A stretch of DNA of 64,000 nucleotides, taken from NCBI GenBank assembly GCA_039111475.1, contig JBCCIP010000003.1:151419-215418 (forward strand), written 5' to 3'. The first letter of the stretch is position 1. Each line of letters begins with the position of its first letter. The stretch is from JAUIET01 sp039111475 (GTDB taxonomy: Bacteria > Pseudomonadota > Gammaproteobacteria > Pseudomonadales > JAUIET01). Of this stretch, positions 36,316 to 45,889 are shown piece by piece. Made by a program: the position numbers and the translations under genes. The notes under the pieces were generated by a model. That model searched no databases and had not been told where the DNA came from. It was given only the letters and a program-made list of their open reading frames with translations.

Positions 36316-38159
36316 TGCAAGATTTAGCAGCCAGTCCGGTGTCTGACGCCCGTATCAAAATTCTCAGCTCCGCGTTGGCCAACCAAATTGCTGCCGGTGA
36401 AGTAGTAGAACGCCCTGCATCGGTGGTGAAAGAACTGCTTGAAAACAGCGTGGACGCCGGTGCCAGTCGAATAGATATCGAACTGGAACAGGGCGGTATC
36501 AAGTTGATTCGCGTGCGCGACAATGGGGTAGGAATTCACGCAGAAGACTTCTCAATGGCGTTTGGTCGCCATGCGACCAGTAAGATTTATTCCCAGGACG
36601 ATCTTGAGGGCATTATCAGCCTCGGCTTCCGTGGCGAGGCTTTAGCCAGTATTGCGTCGGTTGCCCGAATGAGCCTACAGTCCAGACGTGCCGACGAAGA
36701 AGGCTGGCTGCAAAAATGCGAAGGCAGTGTGTTGCACAATCGCATACCCGATGGCCACCCGGTAGGCACTTGCGTCACGGTTAGGGATCTTTTTTACAAT
36801 ACACCGGCGCGGCGCAAGTTCTTGAAGCAAGAACGCACCGAGCTGAATCATTGCGAAGAGGTGGTGAAGCGTGTTGCCTTAAGTCATTTTGACTTGGCCA
36901 TCAGCTTGCAGCACAACGGCAAAGTGCTGTTTGCCTTGCCCGCCGCCAGCGCTGAGATGGAGCGCATTCGGCGGCTTGCTCGTCTGTGCGGTTCAGCATT
37001 TACAGACAACCTGATTGCGGTTGATCAGGCGGCAGTGGGTATGACTCTAACGGGGTGGGTTGCGCAGCCTACGTTTAATCGAAGTCAGGCCGACATGCAG
37101 TATTTCTACGTGAATGGTCGCGTGGTGCGCGACAAAACGGTCAGCCACGCGGTGCGTCAGTCGTATCGAGATGTGCTGTTTCACGGTCGCCACCCTGCCT
37201 ACGTGCTGTATTTAACGCTGGATCCAGCGATGGTTGATGTCAACGTACATCCCACAAAGCATGAAGTGCGTTTTAGGGAATCGCGCAGCGTGCATGATTT
37301 TATCTACCGTTCCCTGCATCAGATTCTAGCCGGCGTGCGACCTGACACCGACGGTATGATGCCAGCTGATAGTCCATTATCGGCCCAGACGCCGACCGAG
37401 CCTGCAGACTTCATGCAATCAGGTCTGCCTCTACGTACATCAGAAAACAATGAGCAGAGTGCCAGTGTTGCGGAACAAATTGCGTTTTATCGACAGGTGC
37501 ATCCCTCAATACCTGCCGGTGACATCACGCCTGATTATGTCAGCTCGCACTCTCTAGGACAGCAAGGGTCTGAGGTGCCACCACTGGGGTATGCACTGGC
37601 GCAGTTAAAAGGCATTTATATTCTGGCCGAAAACACTGAAGGTCTGATTCTGGTCGATATGCACGCGGCTCATGAGCGAATCGTTTATGAAGGTATGAAA
37701 CAGCAGCAGGCCGAACAAGGAATACAGGTGCAGCCATTGCTGGTGCCGCTGAGTATTCGGGTTAGTGAGAAAGAGGCAAGCTACGTAGAACAGTTGGGCG
37801 ATGTGTTCGGTAAACTTGGTCTTGGCCTGGAGCGTATGGGACCAGATGCGATTGTAATGCGCTGCATCCCAGTATTGCTGCGCCGAGAGGATGCTGAGCA
37901 GCTGGTACGCGATGTGCTGGCCGATATTACTGAATTTGGTTCCAGCACCCGCGTGCAGGACAAAATTGATGATTTGCTGGCGACCATGGCCTGCCACGGT
38001 TCTGTGCGGGCAAACCGGCAGCTGACCATCCCGGAGATGAACGCGTTGTTACGGCAAATGGAAGTGACCGAGCGTGCCGGTCAATGCAATCATGGCAGAC
38101 CCACCTGGACATTGCTTGGTTTAAGCGAGCTGGACAAGTTGTTCCTGCGCGGCCAGTAG
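36315..38159 (+). CDS. mutL: DNA mismatch repair protein MutL (endonuclease type)
   Basis: GHKL ATPase matchmaker of mismatch repair, 614 residues. N-terminal motifs are ELLENSVDAGA, RVRDNGVGI and GFRGEALASIASV. The C-terminal domain carries DMHAAHERIVYE, fitting the metal-binding endonuclease motif DQHA(x)2E(x)4E, plus MACHGSVRAN and CNHGRPTW. Such nicking MutL proteins occur in species without MutH, as in Pseudomonas. The start overlaps the amiB stop by one base. Confidence 0.95.
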   Translation: MQDLAASPVSDARIKILSSALANQIAAGEVVERPASVVKELLENSVDAGASRIDIELEQGGIKLIRVRDNGVGIHAEDFSMAFGRHATSKIYSQDDLEGIISLGFRGEALASIASVARMSLQSRRADEEGWLQKCEGSVLHNRIPDGHPVGTCVTVRDLFYNTPARRKFLKQERTELNHCEEVVKRVALSHFDLAISLQHNGKVLFALPAASAEMERIRRLARLCGSAFTDNLIAVDQAAVGMTLTGWVAQPTFNRSQADMQYFYVNGRVVRDKTVSHAVRQSYRDVLFHGRHPAYVLYLTLDPAMVDVNVHPTKHEVRFRESRSVHDFIYRSLHQILAGVRPDTDGMMPADSPLSAQTPTEPADFMQSGLPLRTSENNEQSASVAEQIAFYRQVHPSIPAGDITPDYVSSHSLGQQGSEVPPLGYALAQLKGIYILAENTEGLILVDMHAAHERIVYEGMKQQQAEQGIQVQPLLVPLSIRVSEKEASYVEQLGDVFGKLGLGLERMGPDAIVMRCIPVLLRREDAEQLVRDVLADITEFGSSTRVQDKIDDLLATMACHGSVRANRQLTIPEMNALLRQMEVTERAGQCNHGRPTWTLLGLSELDKLFLRGQ

Positions 38160-38169
38160 GCGCTCACTT

Positions 38170-39150
38170 ATGAATAACATGGTGGTGTTCCTGATGGGGC
38201 CAACCGCGTCAGGCAAAAGCGGCCTGGCCGAGCTGCTCAGCGAGCGGCTTCGCTGCAGGCTGATCAGCGTTGATTCCAGCGCGGTGTATCGTGGAATGGA
38301 TATCGGCAGTGCCAAACCTGACAAAGCCTTACTGGCGCGCATACCGCATCAGCTAATCGATATTAGAGACCCGCAGGAAACTTACTCAGCGGCCGATTTT
38401 GTTGCGGACGCGCAGCGCGAAATTCAGTGTGCCCATGAGCAAGGTGAGCTGCCATTGCTGGTGGGCGGCACCATGTTGTACTTCAAAGCACTTCGCGATG
38501 GTCTGGCGGAAATGCCGGCTGCAGACCCGAAGGTTAGAGCTGAGATAGAAGCGCTTGCCGCTCAGTCCGGCTGGCAAGCGGTACATGACGTGTTGAGTGA
38601 GATAGACCCCGAATCGGCTGAGCGCATACACCCTAATGATCCGCAGCGTTTGCAAAGAGCGCTGGAGGTATACCGGGTGAGTGGCGTCACCATGACTGAG
38701 CTGCATCAGCAGCAAGGCCGTGGTGGACCACTGCAGAATCCACCGTTGCAGATATCCATTCAACCTGTCACGCGCGCCCTGTTGCATGAGCGTATCGAGC
38801 AACGTTTTGATCAGATGTTGGAACTGGGTCTGATCGAAGAAGTACAAGGTTTGCTCGATACAGGATTAGCCCTTTCGGTACCGCCACTTCGCGCAGTAGG
38901 CTATCGGCAGGTCATGCAATTTTTGCATGGTGAGCTGGATTACCAGCAAATGCGAGAGCGCGGCGTGATTGCCAGCCGCCAATTGGCCAAGCGACAGCTA
39001 ACCTGGCTGCGCGGCTGGAAAGACGTGTACACGCTCCAGGCGGCTGATTATGACTATTCCAGTGGCTTTACGATCGCCCGTGATTCGGGAAAACGCTCAA
39101 TAATCGGTCAGGCACTACAATTAATCGAAAATTTTGGTCGCAACCAGTAA
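38170..39150 (+). CDS. miaA: tRNA dimethylallyltransferase
   Basis: Adds dimethylallyl to A37 of tRNAs reading UNN codons, the first step to ms2i6A. It has 326 residues with P-loop MGPTASGKSGLAELL, the DSSAVYRGMDIGSAKP substrate motif and the RQLAKRQLTWLRGW signature. It lies ten bases after mutL and 112 before hfq, the widespread mutL-miaA-hfq-hflX order. Confidence 0.96.
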   Translation: MNNMVVFLMGPTASGKSGLAELLSERLRCRLISVDSSAVYRGMDIGSAKPDKALLARIPHQLIDIRDPQETYSAADFVADAQREIQCAHEQGELPLLVGGTMLYFKALRDGLAEMPAADPKVRAEIEALAAQSGWQAVHDVLSEIDPESAERIHPNDPQRLQRALEVYRVSGVTMTELHQQQGRGGPLQNPPLQISIQPVTRALLHERIEQRFDQMLELGLIEEVQGLLDTGLALSVPPLRAVGYRQVMQFLHGELDYQQMRERGVIASRQLAKRQLTWLRGWKDVYTLQAADYDYSSGFTIARDSGKRSIIGQALQLIENFGRNQ

Positions 39151-39216
39151 ATCAGTCTGAGGTCGAACCCAGCCTGATACGTTATACTATTCCTAGCGAA
39201 AGGCACTGCGGCTTTC

Positions 39217-39235
39217 CTCGACCCCATTGGTCGAG
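39217..39235 (+). promoter_or_regulatory. Leader hairpin before hfq
   Basis: CTCGACC-CCATT-GGTCGAG forms a perfect 7-bp stem with a 5-base loop, 28 bases upstream of the hfq ATG and after a TATACT box at 39183-39188. It could shape the 5' leader of hfq mRNA. It lacks a T-run, so it is unlikely to terminate transcription. No good -35 hexamer was found at 16-18 bases. Confidence 0.35.
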
Positions 39236-39262
39236 CCCCTGCCTTCAAAAGGAGATATCGCT

Positions 39263-39511
39263 ATGTCTAAGGGGCATACCTTACAAGACCCTTACCTGAA
39301 CGTGCTACGCAAGGAGCGCGTCCCGGTTTCTATCTACCTAGTTAACGGCATTAAGCTGCAGGGCCAAATTGAGTCATTTGATCAATTCGTGGTTCTGTTG
39401 AAGAATACCGTAAGCCAAATGGTTTACAAGCATGCGATTTCGACCGTGGTGCCATCGCGCAATGTGCGCATACCGCAACAGCAAGCGGAAGGCGAAGAAA
39501 GCCAGGATTAA
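39263..39511 (+). CDS. hfq: RNA chaperone Hfq
   Basis: Hexameric Sm-like protein that pairs small RNAs with mRNAs. It has 82 residues. Sm1 is SIYLVNGIKLQGQIESFDQF and Sm2 is VYKHAISTVVP. The start is fixed by AAAGGAGATATCGCT just before the ATG; twelve in-frame codons upstream are leader. The C-terminal tail (QQQAEGEESQD) is short, as in Pseudomonas. Confidence 0.97.
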   Translation: MSKGHTLQDPYLNVLRKERVPVSIYLVNGIKLQGQIESFDQFVVLLKNTVSQMVYKHAISTVVPSRNVRIPQQQAEGEESQD

Positions 39512-39560
39512 TCCTGGCCTGGCCATGCTGGAACCATACGTACTGGACTAATCCACCCTA

Positions 39561-40853
39561 TTGTTCTTTGATCGACACCAAAGCGGCGAACGTGCGGTTC
39601 TAGTTTATATCGATATCCGAGGCGACCAGAGTGCGTCGCCCGTGGGTGAATTTCTGGAATTATGCGAATCAGCTGGCGCCACGGTCTGTGATCTTGTGTC
39701 TGCTGTTGGTTTTCAGCCGCATCCGCACACATTGATTCGCCCGGGTAAGCTGGGCGAGATTGTCAGTGCTGTGCGCGAGCAAGAGGCAGAGTTGGTAATT
39801 TTCAGCCAGACCCTGTCCCCTAGCCAGCAGCGCAATCTTGAAAAAGAAACAGAATGCCGTGTCATTGACCGTACCGGTTTGATTCTGGATATCTTTGCGC
39901 AACGAGCGCGAACCCATGAGGGTAAGCTGCAGGTAGAATTGGCTCAGTTGAATTATGCGGCCACCCGCCTGGTACGCGGTTGGACTCACCTGGAACGTCA
40001 GAAAGGTGGTATTGGACTGCGCGGACCGGGGGAAACCCAGCTTGAAACCGACCGGCGCTTAATTCGAAAGCGCATGAACTCGCTTGAAAACCGCCTTGAG
40101 AAAGTGCATCGCCAGCGGGCTCTGGGCAGGCGCGCCAGACAGCGCTCCGAAGTACCCACCATTTCTTTAGTGGGATACACCAATGCGGGCAAATCAACGT
40201 TGTTTAACCAAATGAGCGAAGCGCGGGTGTATGCCGCTGACCAATTGTTTGCCACGCTGGACCCAACCTTACGGCGGTTGGAGCTGAACGATGTTGGCCC
40301 GGTTGTACTGGCTGACACGGTTGGCTTTATTCGTGATTTACCCCATAAGTTGGTGGAAGCGTTCAAAGCAACCTTGGAAGAAACTATTGAAGCTGATTTG
40401 CTGTTGCACGTTGTTGATGCCGGCGGTGCGGACCGGGCTGATAACATGCTCGCAGTAGACGAAGTGCTGGAAGAGATTGGCGCGAGCGATAGACCCACCT
40501 TGATGGTCTATAACAAAATTGACCAATTGGAAGACGCCAGTCCGCGCATTGATCGTAATGCCGAAGGTGTGCCGGTTAGAGTTTATCTGTCTGCCTTGCT
40601 GGCAGACGGACTGGATTTGCTGGCACAAGCCATTACTGAATTGCTGGGTGAGAACCTCATTCATGCCTCATTGCCGCTGTCGGCAAGCCAATCACGACTG
40701 CGTGCTAGATTGTACGAGCACAAATCAGTGGTGCAGGAACACTATGATGAACAAGGTCATTGTGTTCTCGAAGTTCGTGCACCGGAATCGGATCTCAGGC
40801 GCTGGCTGAAAGCAGCCGATGTGCCCTGGGACAAGCTACGCCAACCCGCTTAG
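39561..40853 (+). CDS. hflX: Ribosome-associated GTPase HflX
   Basis: GTPase that splits stalled or heat-damaged ribosomes. It has 430 residues. The N-terminal nucleotide-binding domain ends in the coiled GGIGLRGPGETQLETDRR segment; G1 is VGYTNAGKSTLFNQ, G3 is LADTVGFIRDLP, G4 is YNKIDQ. The start is TTG giving FFDRHQSGERAVLVYID, matching the family N-terminus; no ATG fits. It follows hfq by 49 bases. Confidence 0.94.
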   Translation: MFFDRHQSGERAVLVYIDIRGDQSASPVGEFLELCESAGATVCDLVSAVGFQPHPHTLIRPGKLGEIVSAVREQEAELVIFSQTLSPSQQRNLEKETECRVIDRTGLILDIFAQRARTHEGKLQVELAQLNYAATRLVRGWTHLERQKGGIGLRGPGETQLETDRRLIRKRMNSLENRLEKVHRQRALGRRARQRSEVPTISLVGYTNAGKSTLFNQMSEARVYAADQLFATLDPTLRRLELNDVGPVVLADTVGFIRDLPHKLVEAFKATLEETIEADLLLHVVDAGGADRADNMLAVDEVLEEIGASDRPTLMVYNKIDQLEDASPRIDRNAEGVPVRVYLSALLADGLDLLAQAITELLGENLIHASLPLSASQSRLRARLYEHKSVVQEHYDEQGHCVLEVRAPESDLRRWLKAADVPWDKLRQPA

Positions 40854-40865
40854 CGTACAGATTTA

Positions 40866-40894
40866 TTCAGAGCCCGTCTTAAATCTGATACACT
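40866..40894 (+). promoter_or_regulatory. Weak promoter candidate before hflK
   Basis: TTCAGA, a 17-base spacer and TACACT (40889-40894) lie 79 bases before hflK. The -35 match is poor and the site was found by eye. hflK could equally be transcribed from upstream promoters. Confidence 0.25.
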
Positions 40895-40973
40895 TCGCCT
40901 CCTGAAAACAGATCGTCAAGCCTGCTGACAAGACCGGGCTTGGCGTTGTGTTGTGTGTCTGAAGGAGATTCAT

Positions 40974-42119
40974 ATGGCCTGGAATGAACCGGGTAACAAC
41001 GGCAACGGCTCAAAAGACCCGTGGGGCAACAACAATGATGGCCCGCCGGAGCTGGATGAAGCCTGGCGCCGATTTAAAAGCAGCCTTGATGGCATATTCG
41101 GTGGGTCCGGTGGCAGTGGCGGCAGCACCGGTGCTGGCGGCAGCGGCTTTACCGCTGGAAGCTTTGGCGTGTTCGCCCTGGCAGTGGCGATTATCTGGGG
41201 TGCTTCGGGGTTCTATCAGGTAGACCAGCAGGAAGAAGCTGTTGTTCTTCGATTTGGTGTATATCTTGAAACAAACGGAGCCGGTTTGCACTGGAATCCG
41301 CGCTTCATAGATGAAGTAACCAGAGAAAACGTCACCAAGGTTCGCTCAATCAGCCATTCGGCACACATGCTGACTGAAGACGAAAACATCGTAGACGTTT
41401 CCTTATCCGTGCAATACACCGTGAACGACTTGCAAAAGTTTGTGCTGGCCATTCGAGATCCTGAGCGAAGCCTACAGCACGCGACAGAAAGTTCCTTGCG
41501 CCACGTTGTCGGTGGTTCGGGGATGGACGAAGTGCTAACGGCTGGCAGGGAACAAATTGCAACCGAGGTTCAGGCGCGTCTACAAGACTATGTGGATGTG
41601 TATCAAACAGGAATTTTGGTGGCCAAAGTCAACATCGAAGGTGCGCAGCCGCCGGATGAGGTAAAGGCCGCATTCGACGATGTGATTAAGGCGCGCGAGG
41701 ACGAGGTGCGGTCGCGAAACGAAGCAGAGGCCTACGCAAACCAAATTGTGCCGGAAGCAAGAGGTGCTGCGCAGCGGCAACTTGAAGAAGCCAACGCGTA
41801 TAAAGAGCAGGTCATTGCCAATTCTGAAGGTGAAGCGGAACGCTTCGAGAAGTTGCTGTCGGAATACCGCAAAGCGCCGCAGGTAACCCGCGAGCGATTG
41901 TATCTGGATGCCGTTCAGGAAGTGATGAGTAAGAGTTCCAAGGTGATGGTTGATGTAGAAGGTGGCAATAATCTGTTGTATTTGCCGCTTGATAAAATTG
42001 TACAGAACTCGGCGGCTGCCGGCGGCCAAGTTGATCAAATACGATCATTAACCGATCAGGTGGTTAGACAAATAAAGGCCGACAGTCAAAATGCGGCGCG
42101 CAGAAGGGAGGGCCGTTAA
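40974..42119 (+). CDS. hflK: FtsH protease regulator HflK
   Basis: SPFH/band-7 protein that with HflC forms a periplasm-facing cage around FtsH. About 381 residues: a Gly/Asn-rich cytoplasmic start, a glycine-serine linker (GGSGGSGGSTGAGGSG), one membrane helix (about 64-82), then the band-7 domain (RFGVYLETNGAGLHWNPRFIDEV) and a long helical region. The ATG is set by GAAGGAGATTCAT immediately upstream; a GTG seven codons earlier is rejected. hflC follows after one base. Confidence 0.95.
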   Translation: MAWNEPGNNGNGSKDPWGNNNDGPPELDEAWRRFKSSLDGIFGGSGGSGGSTGAGGSGFTAGSFGVFALAVAIIWGASGFYQVDQQEEAVVLRFGVYLETNGAGLHWNPRFIDEVTRENVTKVRSISHSAHMLTEDENIVDVSLSVQYTVNDLQKFVLAIRDPERSLQHATESSLRHVVGGSGMDEVLTAGREQIATEVQARLQDYVDVYQTGILVAKVNIEGAQPPDEVKAAFDDVIKAREDEVRSRNEAEAYANQIVPEARGAAQRQLEEANAYKEQVIANSEGEAERFEKLLSEYRKAPQVTRERLYLDAVQEVMSKSSKVMVDVEGGNNLLYLPLDKIVQNSAAAGGQVDQIRSLTDQVVRQIKADSQNAARRREGR

Positions 42120-42120
42120 C

Positions 42121-42993
42121 ATGCAAGGTAAAGGTCTAGGATTTACTATTCTACTACTGGTTGTGGCACTGATTGCCGCAATGAGTGTCTTCATCGTGAA
42201 AGAAACCGAGCGAGCTGTATTGTTGCGCTTTGGTGAGATCGTGAAGCCTGATATCAAGCCCGGCTTGCATTTCAAGTGGCCGTTTGTTAACTCAGTGAAA
42301 ACGTTTGACGGCCGAATACTGACTGTTGATGTGCGACCTGAGAATTTTCTCACCGTGGAGAAAAAAGGCGTTGAGGTTGATTGGTATGCTAAATGGAAAG
42401 TGGCCGACGTTGATAAGTTCTACACGGCAACTAATGGTGAGGAGCGTCGAGCGCAAGCTTTGTTGTCGCAGCGTATCAATACCGGGCTGCGTAACCAGTT
42501 TGGTGAGCGCACGCTGAACGAAGTGATCTCAGGTGAGCGTGATGAGCTGATGACAGAATTGCGTGATCAGATAAACGATATTGCGCAGCGCGAGTTTGGA
42601 ATCGATGTTGTCGATGTGCGTGTCAAGCAGATCGACCTACCACCTACGGTGAGTGGTGCGGTGTACAGCCGTATGCAAACGGAACGACAGCGTGAAGCGG
42701 CAGAGCATCGCTCGCAAGGTAAAGAGCTTGCTGAAGGGATTCGAGCAGACGCGGATCGCCAGCAGATCATTATCGCAGCCGAAGCCTACCGTGAAGCGGA
42801 ACGTACGCGTGGTGAAGGTGATGCTGTAGCAGCGGCCGTTTACGCCAGTGCGTTCAATAAAGACCCTGAGTTTTATGCGTTCACTCGTAGCTTGAAGGCC
42901 TACAAGGAAACGTTTAACAACAAAGCAGACATATTATTGCTCGATCCGGACGGTGATTTCTTTCGCTACATGAATGATTCGCGCGGCAAGTAG
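42121..42993 (+). CDS. hflC: FtsH protease modulator HflC
   Basis: Partner of HflK in the FtsH-HflKC membrane complex. It has 290 residues with an N-terminal helix (about 7-26), then band-7 sequence VLLRFGEIVKPDIKPGLHFKWPF and a coiled region rich in Arg/Glu (MQTERQREAAEHRSQGKE). AGGGAGGG lies about 10 bases before the ATG, overlapping the end of hflK. Confidence 0.95.
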   Translation: MQGKGLGFTILLLVVALIAAMSVFIVKETERAVLLRFGEIVKPDIKPGLHFKWPFVNSVKTFDGRILTVDVRPENFLTVEKKGVEVDWYAKWKVADVDKFYTATNGEERRAQALLSQRINTGLRNQFGERTLNEVISGERDELMTELRDQINDIAQREFGIDVVDVRVKQIDLPPTVSGAVYSRMQTERQREAAEHRSQGKELAEGIRADADRQQIIIAAEAYREAERTRGEGDAVAAAVYASAFNKDPEFYAFTRSLKAYKETFNNKADILLLDPDGDFFRYMNDSRGK

Positions 42994-43004
42994 CCGCGCC
43001 TGTC

Positions 43005-43193
43005 ATGATGCTGCAGGAGTTTATTATTGCCGGCTGCCTGGTGCTGGTGATTGAAGGAATTATTCCTTTTGTTAGTCCCAAGACCTACCGGAATGCAGCG
43101 TTAACCGCCGTTAGTTTGCACGACAGACAGCTTCGCATGTTAGGTCTCGCCAGTATGCTAAGCGGCACGGCCTTACTTTATTTCTTTAACTGA
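43005..43193 (+). CDS. DUF2065 (YjeT-like) small membrane protein
   Basis: A 62-residue protein with two membrane helices (about 3-22 and 43-60) joined by SPKTYRNAA and DRQLRMLGL, typical of DUF2065. Position between hflC and the next gene is conserved in several gammaproteobacteria. No function is established. Two bases separate it from hisZ. Confidence 0.85.
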   Translation: MMLQEFIIAGCLVLVIEGIIPFVSPKTYRNAALTAVSLHDRQLRMLGLASMLSGTALLYFFN

Positions 43194-43195
43194 TA

Positions 43196-44365
43196 ATGAC
43201 CAAGACCTCTGAACGCTGGCAATTGCCGGACGGAATTGAAGAGTTGCTGCCTGCCGATGCTGGCCGTCTTGAGCATGTACGGCGCGAGTTACTGGACTTG
43301 TTCGAAGTGTGGGGGTATCAATTTGTGATGCCGCCGCTGCTAGAGTTTACGGAGTCCTTATTGATTGGCCTAGGGGAAGACCTGGACCTGCAGACTTTTA
43401 AAGTGATCGATCAGGCAACTGGTCGAATGATGGGAATTCGCGCGGATATTACGCCTCAAACCGCCCGAATAGACGCACACAGTTTGGCGGTCGATGGCCC
43501 GCAGCGTCTCAGTTATGCCGGTAGTGTATTGCACGCCAAGCCCAACGGTTTAAAAGCGTCACGTGCACCTATAAAAGTGGGCGCTGAATTGTACGGTGTG
43601 ACAGATGTCAACGCCGACGTGGAAATAGTATCTCTGATGCTGGAAAGCCTTGTGAGCTTAGGCATCAGCGATATTACACTGGACCTGGGTCACGTCGGTA
43701 TTTTCGCCGCGCTCATTAAGCAAGCCGGTTTGCAGGAACTGCAGCAACAGCAATTATTTGCGGTGCTGCAAACCAAGAGCCAGTCAGAGCTGCAAGATTG
43801 GCTAGACCTACAGGAAATTGATGCCGGACTGCGAAGGCAAATTGCACTGCTGGCAGAGCTTAATGGCGATGAAGCCGTTTTGGACACTGCGGCTCAGCTG
43901 GGCGCCAATACTCATATTCATGCGGCCATAGCGGACCTTAAATACATGGCCGCACAAATCCGAAGCCGTTACCCGGAGGTTGCTCTTTATTTTGATCTAA
44001 GTGAGTTGCGTGGTTTCAATTATCACACCGGTCTTGTGTTTGCCGCATTTGTTCCCGGTGTTGGCAGAGCCGTGGCAAATGGCGGGCGCTATGATCAGAT
44101 TGGCGCGGCATTCGGTCGTGCCCGACCAGCGACCGGTTTCAATGCAGACTTGAAGTGTTTGTTGCAACTGGGTTCACACTCAGAGCAGAAGGCGCAGGTC
44201 ATAGTGGCACCCGCAGTGGATGATGCGGAGTTGTGGCAGATAATCAGTACACTGCGGGCAGACGGTGAGATAGTGCGAACAGATTTGGATGGGTCTGCAA
44301 TAGCAACAGCAAGCAAATGGCTTGAAAAAGCAGGCAATGGACACTGGCAAGTGTCCGAACGGTGA
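43196..44365 (+). CDS. hisZ: ATP phosphoribosyltransferase regulatory subunit
   Basis: Histidyl-tRNA-synthetase paralogue that activates short-form HisG and mediates histidine feedback. It has 389 residues with the class II core (FKVIDQATGRMMGIRADITPQTAR, then YFDLSELRGFNYHTGLVF and NGGRYDQIG). It lacks the anticodon-binding domain of true HisRS. hisG is not in the window. It lies directly before purA, as I recall from Pseudomonas. Confidence 0.93.
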   Translation: MTKTSERWQLPDGIEELLPADAGRLEHVRRELLDLFEVWGYQFVMPPLLEFTESLLIGLGEDLDLQTFKVIDQATGRMMGIRADITPQTARIDAHSLAVDGPQRLSYAGSVLHAKPNGLKASRAPIKVGAELYGVTDVNADVEIVSLMLESLVSLGISDITLDLGHVGIFAALIKQAGLQELQQQQLFAVLQTKSQSELQDWLDLQEIDAGLRRQIALLAELNGDEAVLDTAAQLGANTHIHAAIADLKYMAAQIRSRYPEVALYFDLSELRGFNYHTGLVFAAFVPGVGRAVANGGRYDQIGAAFGRARPATGFNADLKCLLQLGSHSEQKAQVIVAPAVDDAELWQIISTLRADGEIVRTDLDGSAIATASKWLEKAGNGHWQVSER

Positions 44366-44387
44366 GTAACAAACAAAGCGAAGGGCA

Positions 44388-45683
44388 ATGAATAGAAATC
44401 TGGCAATACTGGGCACGCAATGGGGCGACGAGGGGAAAGGCAAAATAGTTGATTTGCTGACCGAGCGCGCCGATGCGGTTATTCGATTTCAAGGTGGCCA
44501 CAACGCGGGCCACACCCTGGTAATTGACGGTCAGAAAACAGTATTGCATCTGATCCCTTCCGGTATCTTGCGCGAAGACGTGCAATGCCTGATAGGCAAC
44601 GGTGTCGTGCTGGCGCCAGAGGCGTTGTTGCAGGAAATGACGACGCTGGAAGAGCGTGACGTGCCGGTGCGAGATCGTTTGCGCTTGAGCGCGGCATGCC
44701 CGTTAATTTTGCCCTGCCATGTTGCGCTGGATAATGCGCGAGAATCGGCCAGGGGTGATGCAAAGATTGGCACCACTGGCCGCGGTATCGGACCGGCCTA
44801 TGAGGACAAGGTGGCGCGCCGGGGGTTACGGCTGGGTGATTTACAACACCCCAACCGTTTTGCTGATCGATTGCGCGAAGTGCTGGACTATCATAACTTT
44901 GTGCTGAGCCAGTACTTCAAGTCTGCGGCTCTGGATTACGAAGAGCAGCTTGAACGCGCCTTATCGTTTGCCGAAGTATTGGGGCCGATGACCACTGACG
45001 TTACTGCCTTGTTGCATGATTTGCATGAGCAAGGCAAAAGCTTGTTGTTTGAAGGCGCGCAAGGCAGCTTGCTCGATATTGACCATGGTACCTACCCATT
45101 TGTCACGTCGTCGAACACTACGGCGGGCGGTATCTCTACCGGCAGTGGATTCGGGCCAAACTACATCGATTATATTCTGGGTATCGCCAAAGCCTACACC
45201 ACGCGCGTAGGCTCTGGGCCATTCCCAACAGAACTGTTTGATTTGACTGGGCAACACCTGGCAAGCAATGGCCACGAATTTGGCGCAACGACAGGGCGGC
45301 CACGTCGTTGTGGCTGGCTGGATGCAGTAGCGCTCAAAAAAATGGTGATACTCAATAGCCTAACCGGCATCTGTCTTACCAAACTAGATGTGTTAGACGG
45401 CCTGGAAGAAATAAGAATTTGCACAGCGTACGAAACGGAAGACGGTGAAGCGCTAAGAGTGATGCCAACCGACAGTGCGGATATCGCAAAAATCAATCCT
45501 GTGTATGAAACCTTGCCAGGTTGGTCTGACAGTACGGCCGGCGCTAAGTCCATGGACGATTTGCCTAAGGCTGCGCGTGATTATATTGATCGCATTGAAG
45601 TGCTGATGGGTGTGCCTGTGGATATTGTTTCGACGGGTCCCGATCGTAATGAGACCATTATTCGGAATCATCCGTTTAGTTGA
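44388..45683 (+). CDS. purA: Adenylosuccinate synthetase
   Basis: GTP-dependent conversion of IMP and aspartate to adenylosuccinate, first committed step to AMP. It has 431 residues. The P-loop variant is GTQWGDEGKGKIVD; GGHNAGHTLV, GTTGRGIGPAYEDK and TRVGSGPFPTEL are conserved substrate loops. 22 bases after hisZ. A T-rich stretch follows the stop, but no clear terminator hairpin is present. Confidence 0.97.
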   Translation: MNRNLAILGTQWGDEGKGKIVDLLTERADAVIRFQGGHNAGHTLVIDGQKTVLHLIPSGILREDVQCLIGNGVVLAPEALLQEMTTLEERDVPVRDRLRLSAACPLILPCHVALDNARESARGDAKIGTTGRGIGPAYEDKVARRGLRLGDLQHPNRFADRLREVLDYHNFVLSQYFKSAALDYEEQLERALSFAEVLGPMTTDVTALLHDLHEQGKSLLFEGAQGSLLDIDHGTYPFVTSSNTTAGGISTGSGFGPNYIDYILGIAKAYTTRVGSGPFPTELFDLTGQHLASNGHEFGATTGRPRRCGWLDAVALKKMVILNSLTGICLTKLDVLDGLEEIRICTAYETEDGEALRVMPTDSADIAKINPVYETLPGWSDSTAGAKSMDDLPKAARDYIDRIEVLMGVPVDIVSTGPDRNETIIRNHPFS

Positions 45684-45782
45684 TTGGGTGAGGGTTTTCT
45701 CTTTTTATTTGGGTCCTGGTTGGAGATACTTATGCAGTGGGAGGCTCATTGAGATCCGGTGAGCGTTCAATTAGCGACTATC

Positions 45783-45840
45783 GGGCTTGTTGAAAAGAGG
45801 GATCTTTTCAACAAGCCCCCAAGGATGGTTTGCGGCGTGT
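45783..45840 (+). repeat. Family-A element A4, armless
   Basis: A perfect 15-bp hairpin GGGCTTGTTGAAAAG-AGGGAT-CTTTTCAACAAGCCC (45783-45818) runs into a diverged core CCCCCAAGGATGG + TTTGCGGCGTGT. The loop AGGGAT fits the family although the stem sequence is unlike A2 or A5. No outer arms are detectable; the stem is instead longer. It lies between convergent purA and the acyl-CoA ligase gene, where a hairpin could also act as a terminator. Confidence 0.7.
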
Positions 45841-45889
45841 CCAGGGAAAGGCATTTCAGGCCTACGCCGGTCTCAAATAAACTACTGAC

